64,000 nt of DNA, from NCBI GenBank assembly GCA_947259275.1, contig CAMYMH010000023.1:1-64000 (forward strand), in the 5' to 3' direction. Shown one piece after another: positions 34,632 through 45,883 of this stretch. Under the pieces are notes generated by a model that saw only the letters and a list, made by a program, of their open reading frames with translations, ran no database searches and was not told the origin of the DNA. Source of the DNA: an uncultured Acidimicrobiaceae bacterium. GTDB lineage: Bacteria; Actinomycetota; Acidimicrobiia; Spongiisociales; SHLN01. The position numbers were made by a program, and so were the translations under genes. Every line of letters starts with the position of its first letter. The stretch's first letter is position 1.

Positions 34632-35513
34632 ATGGACAAAGGAACTGATCGAGTCAAGCGCGGGCTGGCCGAAATGCTCAAGGGCGGCGTCATCATGGAC
34701 GTCGTCAACGCCGAACACGCCAAGATCGCGGAAGAAGCCGGTGCCGTCGCCGTCATGGCCCTCGAGCGAGTGCCGGCCGATATCCGGGTAGACGGCGGTG
34801 TGGCCCGCATGTCCGACCCGGGCATGATCGAGAGCATCCAGGCAGCCGTAACCATCCCCGTCATGGCCAAGGCGCGCATCGGCCATTTCGTCGAGGCCCA
34901 GGTACTGCAGTCGCTCGGCGTTGACTACGTCGACGAGAGCGAAGTGCTCACTCCGGCCGACGAGGAGCACCACATCGACAAGTGGGCGTTCACGGTGCCG
35001 TTTGTGTGTGGTGCCCGCAATCTCGGCGAGGCGCTCCGGCGCATCGGTGAGGGTGCCGCCATGATCCGTACCAAGGGTGAGGCCGGTACCGGTGACGTCG
35101 TCGAGGCGGTCCGCCACTTCCGCACCATCAACGGTGAGATGCAGCGGCTCACCACCATGAAGCACGAGGAGCTGATGTCGGTCGCCCGGGACCTGGGCGC
35201 TCCTTTTGACCTGGTGGAAGAAATCGCCGAAACCGGCAAGCTCCCGGTCGTCAACTTCGCGGCCGGTGGCATCGCTACTCCGGCCGACGCCGCCCTCATG
35301 ATGCAACTTGGGGTCGATGGCGTGTTCGTCGGCTCGGGCATCTTCAAGAGCGGCGATCCCGCCGCCCGCGCCAAGGCCATCGTCGAGGCCACCACGTACT
35401 ACCAGGACCCCTCCATCATCGCCAAGGTCTCGCGCGATCTCGGTGAGCCCATGGTTGGCATTGGCGTCGGCGAGCTGGAAGAAGGCGAGAAACTGGCCGG
35501 CCGGGGCTGGTAG
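34632..35513 (+). CDS. pdxS: pyridoxal 5'-phosphate synthase, PdxS subunit
   Basis: 293 residues, full length. The barrel keeps [31 protein letters not shown], the ribose-5-phosphate lysine in [27 protein letters not shown] (second lysine) and [20 protein letters not shown]. With PdxT it makes PLP from ribose 5-phosphate, glyceraldehyde 3-phosphate and glutamine-derived ammonia. Followed by pdxT after five bases. Confidence 0.96.
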   Translation: MDKGTDRVKRGLAEMLKGGVIMDVVNAEHAKIAEEAGAVAVMALERVPADIRVDGGVARMSDPGMIESIQAAVTIPVMAKARIGHFVEAQVLQSLGVDYVDESEVLTPADEEHHIDKWAFTVPFVCGARNLGEALRRIGEGAAMIRTKGEAGTGDVVEAVRHFRTINGEMQRLTTMKHEELMSVARDLGAPFDLVEEIAETGKLPVVNFAAGGIATPADAALMMQLGVDGVFVGSGIFKSGDPAARAKAIVEATTYYQDPSIIAKVSRDLGEPMVGIGVGELEEGEKLAGRGW

Positions 35514-35518
35514 CGGCG

Positions 35519-36082
35519 ATGCAAGTTGGGATCCTTGCCCTGCAGGGTGATTTCCGCGAGCACGCCCAGCTGCTCTCCCAGATGGGAGCCGATCCCGTTT
35601 TCGTGCGGAGAGCCGAAGAGCTCGATGGGATAGAAGCGCTCATCATTCCGGGTGGCGAGTCCACCACCATCGGCAAGCTGGCCGACCGCTACGGATTGCT
35701 CCAACCCCTTCGAGACATCATTGCCGACGGCATCCCCACGCTCGGAACCTGTGCCGGGCTCATCTTTTTGGCCGCTGGGACCACCGGCCCAAGCCAGATC
35801 CACCTTGGGGTGCTGGATGTGGTGGTCGAGCGCAACGCCTTCGGCCGACAGGTGGACTCGTTCGAGGCCGACCTGGCGGTTACCGGTCTGGACCAGCCGC
35901 TGCACGCCGTCTTCATCCGGGCGCCGATTGTGGACAAGGTCGGGGGCGATGTCGAGGTGCTGGCATCGGTCGGCGACAACCCGGTGATGGTTCGTCAAGG
36001 CAATATCGTCGCCACGTCGTTCCATCCGGAGTTGACGGGCGAGACCAGGGTCCACAGACTCATGCTGACTCAGGAGGGCTGA
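35519..36082 (+). CDS. pdxT: pyridoxal 5'-phosphate synthase, glutaminase PdxT subunit
   Basis: 187 residues. Class I glutaminase with IPGGESTTIGKL, nucleophile elbow GTCAGLIF and C-terminal FHPELTGE (His-Glu). It feeds ammonia to PdxS inside the 12+12 PLP synthase complex. Its final A starts the yebC ATG (TGATG), so yebC is translationally coupled. Confidence 0.95.
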   Translation: MQVGILALQGDFREHAQLLSQMGADPVFVRRAEELDGIEALIIPGGESTTIGKLADRYGLLQPLRDIIADGIPTLGTCAGLIFLAAGTTGPSQIHLGVLDVVVERNAFGRQVDSFEADLAVTGLDQPLHAVFIRAPIVDKVGGDVEVLASVGDNPVMVRQGNIVATSFHPELTGETRVHRLMLTQEG

Positions 36083-36819
36083 TGTCGGGTCATTCGAAGT
36101 GGCACTCGATCAAGCACAAGAAGGCGGCCAAGGACTCCAAGCGGGGCAAGCTGTTTGGCAAGCTCGTCAAGGCAATTGAGATCACCGCTCGGGAGGGCGG
36201 AGGCGATCCCAACGGCAATGCCGCCCTGGCGACCGCCATTCAGAAGGCCAAGGATGCCAGCGTTCCGGCCGACAACATCGACCGGGCCATCAAGCGCGGC
36301 ACCGGTGATCTCGAGGGAGTTACCTACGAGGAGTTGTGGTACGAGGGGTACGCCCCGGGTGGGGTCGCCCTCTACGTGCAATGTCTGACCGACAATCGCA
36401 ATCGGGCTGCCTCCGATGTGCGATCCACCTTCTCTCGCAACGGCGGCAGCCTGGGGGAGCCCGGTTCGGTTGCCTACCTGTTCAACCAGAAGGGCTACCT
36501 GTTGGTCATCGGCTCGGAAGATGATGTCATGCTGGCGGCGCTCGAGGGCGGCGCCGAAGACGTGGCCGCCTCCGGCGACCAGTGGGAGATCGTCACCGCA
36601 CCCGGCGACTTGCCGGCGGTCCGGGCGGCACTCGAAGCGGCCGGCATCGCCATCGAGAGCGCCGACGTGACTCAACTGCCAACGGTGACGGTGCCGGTGG
36701 ACGCCAGCACGGCACCCAAGGTGCTCCGGCTCGTCGACCTGCTCGATGATCTGGACGACGTCCAGGCCGTGTTCGCCAACTTCGACATCTCCGATGAGGT
36801 GATGGCAGAGGTTGTTTGA
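36082..36819 (+). CDS. yebC: YebC/PmpR family protein
   Basis: 245 residues with the invariant start SGHSKWHSIKHKKAAKDSKR, then GDPNGNAALATAIQKAKDAS and GYAPGGVALYVQCLTDNRNR. YebC proteins act as transcriptional regulators and, in more recent work, help ribosomes through proline stretches. The pdxT-yebC-ruvC order matches other actinobacteria. Confidence 0.95.
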   Translation: MSGHSKWHSIKHKKAAKDSKRGKLFGKLVKAIEITAREGGGDPNGNAALATAIQKAKDASVPADNIDRAIKRGTGDLEGVTYEELWYEGYAPGGVALYVQCLTDNRNRAASDVRSTFSRNGGSLGEPGSVAYLFNQKGYLLVIGSEDDVMLAALEGGAEDVAASGDQWEIVTAPGDLPAVRAALEAAGIAIESADVTQLPTVTVPVDASTAPKVLRLVDLLDDLDDVQAVFANFDISDEVMAEVV

Positions 36820-36833
36820 TCCTTCGGTCCACG

Positions 36834-36889
36834 CCCATCGCCCACCGCTCACCGCAAATCGCCCATCGCCCATCGCCCATCTCCCACCG
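36834..36889 (+). repeat. period-7 tandem repeat, 8 units
   Basis: CCCATCG, CCCACCG, CTCACCG, CAAATCG, CCCATCG x2, CCCATCT, CCCACCG in unbroken register, 14 bases after the yebC stop. On the minus strand most units carry GGG every seven bases. Confidence 0.85.
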
Positions 36890-36965
36890 AGACGCCAGAA
36901 CTGTGGGAACTGTTCGCTCGGCGGGTGCGTCACAACTGGGTTGCTGAACTTACGAGGAGACGAAG

Positions 36966-37442
36966 ATGAGATACGCGAGATTCCTCGCCGTGCTTGGGGT
37001 GATCGCCCTTGTGATGGCGGCTTGTGGGAGCACCGACGACGAGGGGGCGCTCCCCACCAACGATGCCGGGTCAAACGGCGATGGTGTGGTGGCCGCCACC
37101 TGCCTGCCCGACGAGCCGGATTGCGAAGACACGTTCCCCGATTCAGGTGAGCCAACTGAGCCGCCGCCGCCGGGAGTCCCAATCGCCACCGCCGCCGGTA
37201 CGCCAATTGATGGTGGGTTCGTCATCACCGGCTTCTACGTGTCCGATGGCAATGGCGTGCGCCTGTGTGAGGCACTGGCCGAGTCGTATCCACCCCAGTG
37301 CGGTGGCGCATCGATTCCCTTCGACAACACCGCCGGCGCCGACCTGGGAGTCCTCTCGGTTGAGCAAGGCGTCACCTGGTCCGAACAACCGATCCTGGTT
37401 GAGGGGTCCGTGGTGGACGGAGTGTTCGTAGCTTCGGGCTGA
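36966..37442 (+). CDS. secreted lipoprotein, function unknown
   Basis: 158 residues with an ACGAGGAGACGAAG ribosome site. Signal peptide ending LVMAAC (lipobox Cys20), an acidic/Pro-rich linker with CLPDEPDCEDTF, then a small beta-rich domain with GVRLCEALAESYPPQCGG (two more Cys) and VSVEQ/VTWSEQPILVEGSV strands. Probably disulfide-bonded and outside the membrane. It interrupts the usual yebC-ruvC adjacency. Confidence 0.75.
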   Translation: MRYARFLAVLGVIALVMAACGSTDDEGALPTNDAGSNGDGVVAATCLPDEPDCEDTFPDSGEPTEPPPPGVPIATAAGTPIDGGFVITGFYVSDGNGVRLCEALAESYPPQCGGASIPFDNTAGADLGVLSVEQGVTWSEQPILVEGSVVDGVFVASG

Positions 37443-37489
37443 CCGCCCACTGCCCACCGTTCTGATTCGGTTGGCGGTTGACGGGCGGC
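37443..37489 (+). repeat. short paired period-7 repeats filling a convergent spacer
   Basis: CCGCCCA, CTGCCCA at 37443-37456, then GGTTGGC, GGTTGAC, GGGCGGC at 37469-37489. The C-rich arm is left and the G-rich arm right, as in the other paired tracts. The spacer between the two convergent genes is little more than this. Confidence 0.55.
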
Positions 37490-38140
37490 TTATGCCGCCG
37501 TTCTGTCTCTGGCGAAGTCCAGTTTCTGGCGCTCAGTCTTCGTGAGGGCGTTTTCGAAGGGCTCGAGCAACTCAACGTACGCCGGGTAGTCGCCGGCCGC
37601 GAAGGCGGTATGGGCCCGGTCCCGGGTTCGGTTGAGGCGGGCCGGGGTGCGAGCGCCCTGGGCGCCGAGCCTGTCGACGACCTCTGCACCGGCGGCACTG
37701 ATCTCCGGGAAGTGGTCGCGCAAATCCCGGGCAAGGCGACGGGCGTGACGGGCGAGGGCGGTCGGGGTGGCCACCCCGGAATCCTCGGCGGCCTGGTACT
37801 CGATTCCGAGGGCGTCGAGCCAGCTGGAGAGCGGGTGATATCCGCTGCCGTTGGCCCCGATCTCCAGATCGAGGTGATAGGCGCGTTCGCCGTAGCTGAG
37901 CCTCACCGGCCGGTTGGGCCCGGTGAACTCGAGAACAGCGAGGAATGGATACTGCACATCGGTCGCTGCCACGGGCTGGCGACGACGAGCCTCGTCGAGG
38001 TCAAAGGTGGTGAGGCCAGACGAGGCGAGCTGGTGCTCGGGCCCGAGAAAGGCGAAGACATCCCGCGCCACAATCTCGAAAGCTCCCACCAGCTCCTGCT
38101 CATCGGGAGGCTGCAATCGGCCACATTCCTGCGTGCACAT
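37490..38140 (-). CDS. protein of unknown function
   Basis: 216 residues from ATG 38140; a TTG at 38221 would extend it into the heptad tract. No signal peptide. A central beta-rich part (YPFLAVLEFTGPNRPVRLSY, AYHLDLEIGANGSG) is followed by a helical region (LARHARRLARDLRDHFPEIS, YPAYVELLEPFENALTKTER) with regular charge patterns, so the frame is coding rather than its antisense. I do not recognise the family. Convergent with the lipoprotein, divergent from ruvC. Confidence 0.65.
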   Translation of the reverse strand: MCTQECGRLQPPDEQELVGAFEIVARDVFAFLGPEHQLASSGLTTFDLDEARRRQPVAATDVQYPFLAVLEFTGPNRPVRLSYGERAYHLDLEIGANGSGYHPLSSWLDALGIEYQAAEDSGVATPTALARHARRLARDLRDHFPEISAAGAEVVDRLGAQGARTPARLNRTRDRAHTAFAAGDYPAYVELLEPFENALTKTERQKLDFARDRTAA

Positions 38141-38212
38141 CTTCCCATGGTCATCGTCACCGAGAGTGGTCGCTTTGAGGCCTATTTCATTCACTGCGAA
38201 CGGCCACTCGCG

Positions 38213-38317
38213 AACCGTCAACCGTCACCGCCAACCGTCAATCGGTTTCTCAGTGAGCGGTGGGCGGTGGGCTGTCGGCTGTGGGCGGTGGACTCAAAGC
38301 GGTGGGCGCCCGGCTGC
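38213..38317 (+). repeat. period-7 tandem repeats upstream of ruvC
   Basis: Left arm 38213-38242 (ACCGTCA-type units, one slipped base). Right arm from 38255 in exact register: GAGCGGT, GGGCGGT, GGGCTGT, CGGCTGT, GGGCGGT, GGACTCA, AAGCGGT, GGGCGCC, CGGCTGC. It ends 45 bases before the ruvC ATG. Confidence 0.8.
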
Positions 38318-38362
38318 CGATTCCTTGGCCGCGTCCCACCTCCCGCCTAAGCTCCCAAACAT

Positions 38363-38869
38363 ATGTTCGTTATTGGAGTCGACCCTGGTCTCGCCGTCTG
38401 CGGGTATGCGGTGGTCGAGAAAACCACCGGCGGCGAGCGGGCGGTCACCGCCGGAGTCATTCGCACTCAGGCGGGTCAACCGGTGGCTTCCCGCCTTGCC
38501 GAGCTCTACCAAGACCTCAGTGCCATCGTCCGGGAGCAGGCCCCCGACGTGATGGCCATCGAGCAGGTGTTCACCAATCGCAACCTCGTTACCGCCGTCT
38601 CGGTCGGCCGGGCCTCGGGCGTGGCGCTGCTGGTCGCCGCCCAGGCAGACATCCCGGTTCACGAGTACACCCCATCGGCCGTCAAGGCAGCCGTCGCCGG
38701 CTACGGGAAAGCCACCAAGGACCAGATCCGCTACATCGTCGCCTCCCGCCTCAAGCTGGCGGTCCATCCCGAGCCGGCCGACGCAGCCGATGCACTTGCG
38801 ATCGCGCTCTGTCACCTGCAAGGTGGGGTCGGCATGGCACATCTCGAACAAGCAGGAACCGCCCAGTGA
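38363..38869 (+). CDS. ruvC: Holliday junction resolvase RuvC
   Basis: 168 residues. RNase H-like fold with the acidic quartet in VIGVDPGLAVCGYAVV (Asp7), AIEQVFTNRN (Glu), and PADAADALAIALCH (two Asp). Nicks Holliday junctions symmetrically, working with RuvAB. Overlaps ruvA by four bases (GTGA). Confidence 0.95.
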   Translation: MFVIGVDPGLAVCGYAVVEKTTGGERAVTAGVIRTQAGQPVASRLAELYQDLSAIVREQAPDVMAIEQVFTNRNLVTAVSVGRASGVALLVAAQADIPVHEYTPSAVKAAVAGYGKATKDQIRYIVASRLKLAVHPEPADAADALAIALCHLQGGVGMAHLEQAGTAQ

Positions 38870-39438
38870 TCGGCCGGGTACGGGGTGTCGTGGTGCAGCG
38901 GGCCCCCGGGACGGTGGTCCTGGAGGCGGCCGGGCTCGGGTATGAGATTGCCATTACCCCGCGCGGGCTGGCCGATTTGCCTCCGCTCGGGGAAGAGGCG
39001 GTGATCCACACCCATCTCCATGTCCGCGAGGATCACCAGGCGCTGTACGGGTTTCCTTCCGAAGCCGAGCGGGATATCTTCCGGTTGCTGCTCGGCGCCA
39101 GCGGCGTGGGCCCGAAGCTGGCAATGGCCATCATCGCCACCCTTCCACCCGACGAATTGCGCCGGGCGGTGGGCGCCGACGACGTTTCTGCCCTCGAGGC
39201 GGTGCCGGGTGTTGGCAAGCGCACCGCTCAGAAACTCATCCTGGAGCTCCGACCCCGGTTCGACCTCGGCGAGGGCGAACTGCCGGGTGAGGGCAGCGGC
39301 CTGGCCGAGGTGCGGGCGGCACTCGAATCGCTCGGATTCGGTGTCCCGGAAATCCGCGAGGCATTGCGCGACGTATCCCCGGATGCCCCAACCGAGGCAG
39401 TGCTCCAGCAGGCACTGCAAGCATTGGGCAGATCGTGA
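38866..39438 (+). CDS. ruvA: Holliday junction DNA helicase RuvA
   Basis: 190 residues from the GTG that overlaps the ruvC stop. OB-fold [25 protein letters not shown], two helix-hairpin-helix motifs ([35 protein letters not shown]) and the C-terminal RuvB-binding three-helix domain ([17 protein letters not shown]). Tetramer that binds the junction and loads RuvB. Confidence 0.95.
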   Translation: MIGRVRGVVVQRAPGTVVLEAAGLGYEIAITPRGLADLPPLGEEAVIHTHLHVREDHQALYGFPSEAERDIFRLLLGASGVGPKLAMAIIATLPPDELRRAVGADDVSALEAVPGVGKRTAQKLILELRPRFDLGEGELPGEGSGLAEVRAALESLGFGVPEIREALRDVSPDAPTEAVLQQALQALGRS

Positions 39439-39448
39439 GGCTCGATTC

Positions 39449-40471
39449 GTGAGAGAAGAAGGATTGCTGGCCGGGCCGACCATCCCGGAGGAAGAGGCCT
39501 TCGAAGCCGGGCTGCGGCCCCGGGAACTGAGCGAGTTCATCGGCCAGGAGAGCCTGAAGGACCGGCTGTCGATCCTGATTGAGGCCGCCCAGGGCCGGGG
39601 TGAGCCGCTCGATCACGTGCTCTTCTCGGGTCCGCCCGGCCTCGGCAAGACCACCCTGGCCGGGATCTTGGCCAACACCATGGGTGCCCAATTCCGGATT
39701 ACGTCCGGTCCGGCGCTGGAACGTCCGGGCGACCTCGCCGCCGTCATCACCAACCTCGACCGGGGGGACGTGCTGTTCATCGATGAAATCCACCGGCTTC
39801 CCCGCACCGTCGAAGAGGTCTTGTATCCCGCCATCGAGGACTTCGCCCTCGACATCGTGGTTGGAAAGGGCCCGGCCGCCCGCAGCATCCGGCTCGACCT
39901 TCCCCGCTTCACGCTGGTTGGGGCCACCACCCGGGTGGGTCGCGTCTCATCGCCGCTGCGGGACCGGTTCGGGGTCATCGACCGGCTCGACTACTACCCG
40001 TCCGAGGACCTGCAGCAGATCGTCGATCGCACCGCCGGCATTCTCGAGGTCGAGATCACCGAGCCGGGTGCCGCCCTGATTGCCTCCCGCAGCCGGGGGA
40101 CCCCGCGGATTGCCAACCGTCTCCTGCGCCGGGTCCGCGATTACGCGGTGGTGCGCGGAGACGGCCGGATCGACGAGCCGACTGCCGACCTCGGCCTCAA
40201 GACCTTCGAGGTGGATGACGCCGGGCTCGACCGAGTCGACCGGGCCATTCTCTCGGCGGTCATCGAGAAGTTCAGCGGCGGGCCGGTCGGGCTCACCACG
40301 CTGGCGATCGCGGTCGGAGAGGAGCCCGAGTCGGTCGAGGATGCCTACGAGCCGTATCTCCTCCAGCAGGGGTTCCTCAAACGCACACCCCGCGGCCGGG
40401 TGGCCACTGAGTCCGCCTACCGCCACCTCGGCCTCACTCCACCTGAGCCGGGCCAGCCCAGCCTGCTGTAG
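39449..40471 (+). CDS. ruvB: Holliday junction DNA helicase RuvB
   Basis: 340 residues from GTG 39449, 10 bases after ruv[20 protein letters not shown], Walker [12 protein letters not shown], Walker [11 protein letters not shown], sensor 1 [20 protein letters not shown], and the C-terminal winged helix ([20 protein letters not shown]). Hexameric AAA+ motor for branch migration. Last gene of the ruvCAB operon; a repeat-filled spacer follows. Confidence 0.96.
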   Translation: MREEGLLAGPTIPEEEAFEAGLRPRELSEFIGQESLKDRLSILIEAAQGRGEPLDHVLFSGPPGLGKTTLAGILANTMGAQFRITSGPALERPGDLAAVITNLDRGDVLFIDEIHRLPRTVEEVLYPAIEDFALDIVVGKGPAARSIRLDLPRFTLVGATTRVGRVSSPLRDRFGVIDRLDYYPSEDLQQIVDRTAGILEVEITEPGAALIASRSRGTPRIANRLLRRVRDYAVVRGDGRIDEPTADLGLKTFEVDDAGLDRVDRAILSAVIEKFSGGPVGLTTLAIAVGEEPESVEDAYEPYLLQQGFLKRTPRGRVATESAYRHLGLTPPEPGQPSLL

Positions 40472-40573
40472 CAAGCTGCCGGTGACGGCAAGGTTCTGCT
40501 CCCCGCCCTGAGTGGTCTGCCGGTGCGGGTGTGCGAGGGGTTGTGGTTGATTCTGCTTCCCCCGGAGGTTCCA

Positions 40574-40799
40574 CTTCCCCGCCCTGAGGGCGGGGTGGCT
40601 CCGCCTTGGGCGGAGTCGGGGTGGGGGAGGCCTCGAACCCACCACTCACTGGGTCTTCAAGGATCGGTGTCTCCCCCATCCGTCCTCGGAGCTCCGCTCC
40701 GAGTCCACCTTCCCCTCAAGGGGAAGGAGCCATCACGTGGAGCCCTCGAACGTGTCGGAACCAACCGGCGACAGATTCCCCCGGGGGAGGATAAGAACC
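40574..40799 (+). repeat. composite palindromic repeat element, copy C
   Basis: The 156-base core (40574-40729) has the same length as copy A and the opposite orientation: CCCCGCCCTGAGGGCGGGG, GGCTCCGCC...GGCGGAG, ACTGGGTCTTCAAGGATCGG, CTCGGAGCTCCGCTCCGAG and CCTTCCCCTCAAGGGGAAGG. A right flank ends with CCCCCGGGGGAGG. It fills most of the 420-base spacer 40472-40891 between ruvB and queA; no gene is credible there. Confidence 0.8.
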
Positions 40800-40825
40800 G
40801 CAAGCAGTCTCGGGAGCTCGGGGGA

Positions 40826-40874
40826 AGGGAGCTTGGGACTTGGGACCTGGGTCTTGGGTCTTGGGTCTTGGGTC
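40826..40874 (+). repeat. period-7 G3N4 tandem repeat, 7 units, just upstream of queA
   Basis: AGGGAGC, TTGGGAC x2, CTGGGTC, TTGGGTC x3 in exact register, ending 17 bases before the queA ATG. GGG recurs every seven bases on the coding strand, a canonical quadruplex pattern (four or more G3 runs with four-base loops) that may lie in the queA leader RNA. Confidence 0.85.
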
Positions 40875-40891
40875 TCCCTACCCTGGCGCGG

Positions 40892-43008
<2,117 letters not shown>

Positions 43009-43048
43009 GTGCCAGATGGGGAATAGTCCTTAGTACCCTCAATTCCTC

Positions 43049-43339
43049 ATGCTGATTGCACAAAGCTCCGGTGACGCCTCGAGCGGCGCCATCAACCTGA
43101 TCCTCATAATCGTGGTGTTCGGTGGGCTGTTCCTGTTCATGAGCCTCCGCCAGCGGAGGCGTCTGCGGGAGCGCACCGAGTTTCTCAGCACGCTGGCGGT
43201 TGGGGATGAGGTGCGCTCATACGGCGGTGTCATCGGCACCATCGAGTGGCTCGATGAGGAGCAGGTGGTGGTGGTGAGTGAGGGTACCCGGCTGCGGCTG
43301 GTGAGGGCGGCGATCGCAGCCAGGATCTCGGCGGCATGA
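43049..43339 (+). CDS. yajC: preprotein translocase subunit YajC
   Basis: 96 residues: one N-terminal helix (INLILIIVVFGGLFLFMSL), the RQRRRLRERTEFLSTL basic stretch and the small beta domain VGDEVRSYGGVIGTIEWLDE. Accessory membrane protein of SecDF. ATGA overlap with secD. Its 40-base upstream spacer from tgt is short, so it may be read from the queA-tgt transcript. Confidence 0.92.
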   Translation: MLIAQSSGDASSGAINLILIIVVFGGLFLFMSLRQRRRLRERTEFLSTLAVGDEVRSYGGVIGTIEWLDEEQVVVVSEGTRLRLVRAAIAARISAA

Positions 43340-44781
43340 CGGCCTGGCAAGACGGGAGACCCGACGAGCTCGAGCCGGTCAAGAACGTGCGGCTGCGCCG
43401 GATTCTCTCAATCCTCATTATGTTCGCCCTCGGATGGGGCGGCCTGGCGGCGGTGTACGCCACCGACACAACTCCCAAGCTCGGCCTCGACCTGGCCGGC
43501 GGTACTTCGGTCATCTTGCGGGCACCATCGGGAACCACGGGGGACCAGCTCGACCAGGCAGTCAACGTCATGCGCAAGCGCATCGAGGCCCTCGGCAATG
43601 TTCAAGAGCCCGTCATTCAGAAAACCGGGAGCAACAACATCGTCGTCCAGCTGCCCGGCGTCACCGACCGAGAGCGGGCGCTCGAGGCGATCGGTTCGAC
43701 CGGCCAGCTCTCCTTCCGACCCGTCATCAACAACGGCCTGCTCGGCCCGGTCGGCGAACCGATCGACGCCTCGGACGACGATCCGTCCCAACCCGCCATC
43801 CTCGGCAACGTCGATCCGCTCGAGGGTGCGCTCGCGGTCGACGCCGCCTTCGCCCTCGGCGGTGACCTCACCGATGCCAACGCCGTGTTCACAGGTTTCG
43901 AGTGGGCGGTTTCGCTCGAGTTCACTCGCGAAGGCGACGACAAGTTCGCGGCCGCCACCCGAACTGCCGCCTCCTTCCCGCTCGGCGATCCTCGCCGCCA
44001 GTTCGCCATCGTGCTGGATGGCACGGTGATCTCGGCCCCACAGGTGGCGGCCGATGTCGACCCGAATGTCGGCATCTCGGGGGGTGCCCAGATCACGATC
44101 GGCCAAACCGAGGACCCCGAACAGGAGGCGCGTGACCTCGAGATCGTGCTCAAGTTTGGTGCGCTGCCGGTGGTGCTCGAGCGAGATCAGGTCCAGTTCG
44201 TGTCCGCCTCCTTAGGACGCGACTCGCTCAACGCCGGGCTGGTGGCCGGGTTCGGAGGCCTGGCGCTGGTGGCCGTCGCCATGATGTTCTACTACCGGAT
44301 CCTCGGGCTGATCACCGTCGTCGGACTATCCATCTTTGGATCACTGCTGGTCGGTGCCTACTCGGTGCTCGGAGCCAGCCAGGGCCTTACCCTCACACTG
44401 GCCGGCGTGGCCGGCATCATTGTTTCGGTGGGCATCACCTCCGACTCCTACATCGTCTATTTCGAACGAATCAAGGAGGAGATCCGGCATGGCCGGACCG
44501 TCGACGACGCGGTCGAGGAGGGATTCAGCCGTGCGTTCCGCACCATTCTGACCGCCGACACCGTCTCGTTCACCGGCGCCATTCTGCTGTGGTTCCTTGC
44601 CATCGGCCCGGTCAAGGGCTTCGCGCTGGCGCTCGGTCTCGCCACGCTCATCGATGTGCTGGTCGCCTACTACTTCACTCGCAACGCCGTCGCCATGCTG
44701 GCAGGTACCAAGCTCGGAGATGGCGGCCGTTTCAGCATTCGGGGAACCACCGGTCGCCAGCTGACGGAGGCAGCCACATGA
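43336..44781 (+). CDS. secD: protein translocase subunit SecD
   Basis: 481 residues. N-terminal helix, LGLDLAGGTSVILRAPSG, the periplasmic P1 head (KRIEALGNVQEPVIQKTGSN) and a C-terminal block of five helices (GLVAGFGGLALVAVAMMFYY, GLTLTLAGVAGIIVSVGITS, DSYIVYFERIKEE). Uses the proton motive force to pull secreted proteins. ATGA overlaps at both ends couple yajC-secD-secF. Confidence 0.95.
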   Translation: MTAWQDGRPDELEPVKNVRLRRILSILIMFALGWGGLAAVYATDTTPKLGLDLAGGTSVILRAPSGTTGDQLDQAVNVMRKRIEALGNVQEPVIQKTGSNNIVVQLPGVTDRERALEAIGSTGQLSFRPVINNGLLGPVGEPIDASDDDPSQPAILGNVDPLEGALAVDAAFALGGDLTDANAVFTGFEWAVSLEFTREGDDKFAAATRTAASFPLGDPRRQFAIVLDGTVISAPQVAADVDPNVGISGGAQITIGQTEDPEQEARDLEIVLKFGALPVVLERDQVQFVSASLGRDSLNAGLVAGFGGLALVAVAMMFYYRILGLITVVGLSIFGSLLVGAYSVLGASQGLTLTLAGVAGIIVSVGITSDSYIVYFERIKEEIRHGRTVDDAVEEGFSRAFRTILTADTVSFTGAILLWFLAIGPVKGFALALGLATLIDVLVAYYFTRNAVAMLAGTKLGDGGRFSIRGTTGRQLTEAAT

Positions 44782-45842
44782 GTGTTTTGGCCCGGCTGTA
44801 TCGCAACGAGACCTCCTTCGACTTCGTGGGACGCAAACGCATCGGCTTCACCATCTCGACCATCCTGCTGGTTCTGTCCGTCGGCTCGCTGCTGGTCCGG
44901 GGCCTCAACCTCGGCGTCGACTTCGAGGGCGGAACCGTGATCGAGGTGACCAATGAGTCGGGGGCGAGCGTCGCCGACGTGCGCGATGCACTTCGCCCGT
45001 TCGACCTCGAGACCGCCACCGTGCAGTTGACGAGCGGAGGCGGCGACGGCATTCGCGTGGAAGCCGAGATCATCGAGGACCCGGTCGAAGAGGAGGCGGT
45101 GGTGGCGGCGGTGGCCGCCGTCGCCGGGGCCGATGCCAACGACGCCTCGGTCACGGCAGTCGGCCCGGCGTTTGGCCGGGAAATCACCGAGTCGGCCGTC
45201 CGGGCCCTGGTCATCTTCCTGATTGTGGTGGCGCTGTTCATCGCCTGGCGGTTCGAGTGGAAGATGGCCCTGGCCGGTCTAACGGCGCTCTTTCACGACC
45301 TGCTGCTCACCGGCGGGGTCTATTCGCTCACCGCCTTCGAAGTGACTCCGTCGACGGTGATCGCCATTCTCACCATCCTGGGGTACTCGCTGTACGACAC
45401 GGTGGTGGTGTTCGACAAGATCGTGGAGACCGTGCAGATCAGCGAGGGCCGTCGCTCTCTGACACAGATCATCAACGATTCCATGAACACCGTGCTCATG
45501 CGTTCCCTGAACACATCCCTCACCAGCCTGCTTCCGGTTGGCAGCCTGCTCTTTGTGGGATCGTATCTCCTTGGCGCCACCACCCTCCGTGAATTTGCTC
45601 TGGCGCTGTTTGTCGGCGTGGCGGCAGGCACCTATTCATCGATCTTCGTGGCCGCCCCGCTCTTGGCGACCTGGAAGACGGGCGAGCCGGAGTGGCAGGA
45701 AGTGGAGGCTGCCCCCGCCCCCAAGCTGGATCGGGCACCGCCTCCCAAGGAGCCGAAGAAGAAAAAACCAACTGCCCGTCCGCCGGCCGCCGGCGGCGGA
45801 CCGAAACCCCGCCCACCCAAGAAAGGCCGGGGGCGGCGGTGA
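44778..45842 (+). CDS. secF: protein translocase subunit SecF with basic Pro-rich C-terminal tail
   Basis: 354 residues. LGVDFEGGTVIEVTNE, six helices including VIFLIVVALFIAWRFEW and VIAILTILGYSLYDTVVVFD, then KIVETVQISEGRRS. The last 50 residues are a Pro/Lys-rich tail (KEPKKKKPTARPPAAGGG and KPRPPKKGRGRR) that ordinary SecF lacks; it would face the cytoplasm. It works with SecD. Confidence 0.94.
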   Translation: MSVLARLYRNETSFDFVGRKRIGFTISTILLVLSVGSLLVRGLNLGVDFEGGTVIEVTNESGASVADVRDALRPFDLETATVQLTSGGGDGIRVEAEIIEDPVEEEAVVAAVAAVAGADANDASVTAVGPAFGREITESAVRALVIFLIVVALFIAWRFEWKMALAGLTALFHDLLLTGGVYSLTAFEVTPSTVIAILTILGYSLYDTVVVFDKIVETVQISEGRRSLTQIINDSMNTVLMRSLNTSLTSLLPVGSLLFVGSYLLGATTLREFALALFVGVAAGTYSSIFVAAPLLATWKTGEPEWQEVEAAPAPKLDRAPPPKEPKKKKPTARPPAAGGGPKPRPPKKGRGRR

Positions 45843-45883
45843 TAGGCGCGGACCGTTCGGACGCCCGGAGGTAGACTCTTCGC

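Noticed and set aside
37478-38350. 290-residue plus-strand frame opposite the unknown gene at 37490-38140
   Set aside because: The minus frame has better amino-acid balance and helix patterns; the plus frame is Gly/Glu/Val-rich and runs through the heptad repeats.
40523-40891. N-terminal extension of QueA through the repeat spacer
   Set aside because: QueA homologues begin at MRIEDFDY; the extension translates the palindromic element and the heptads.
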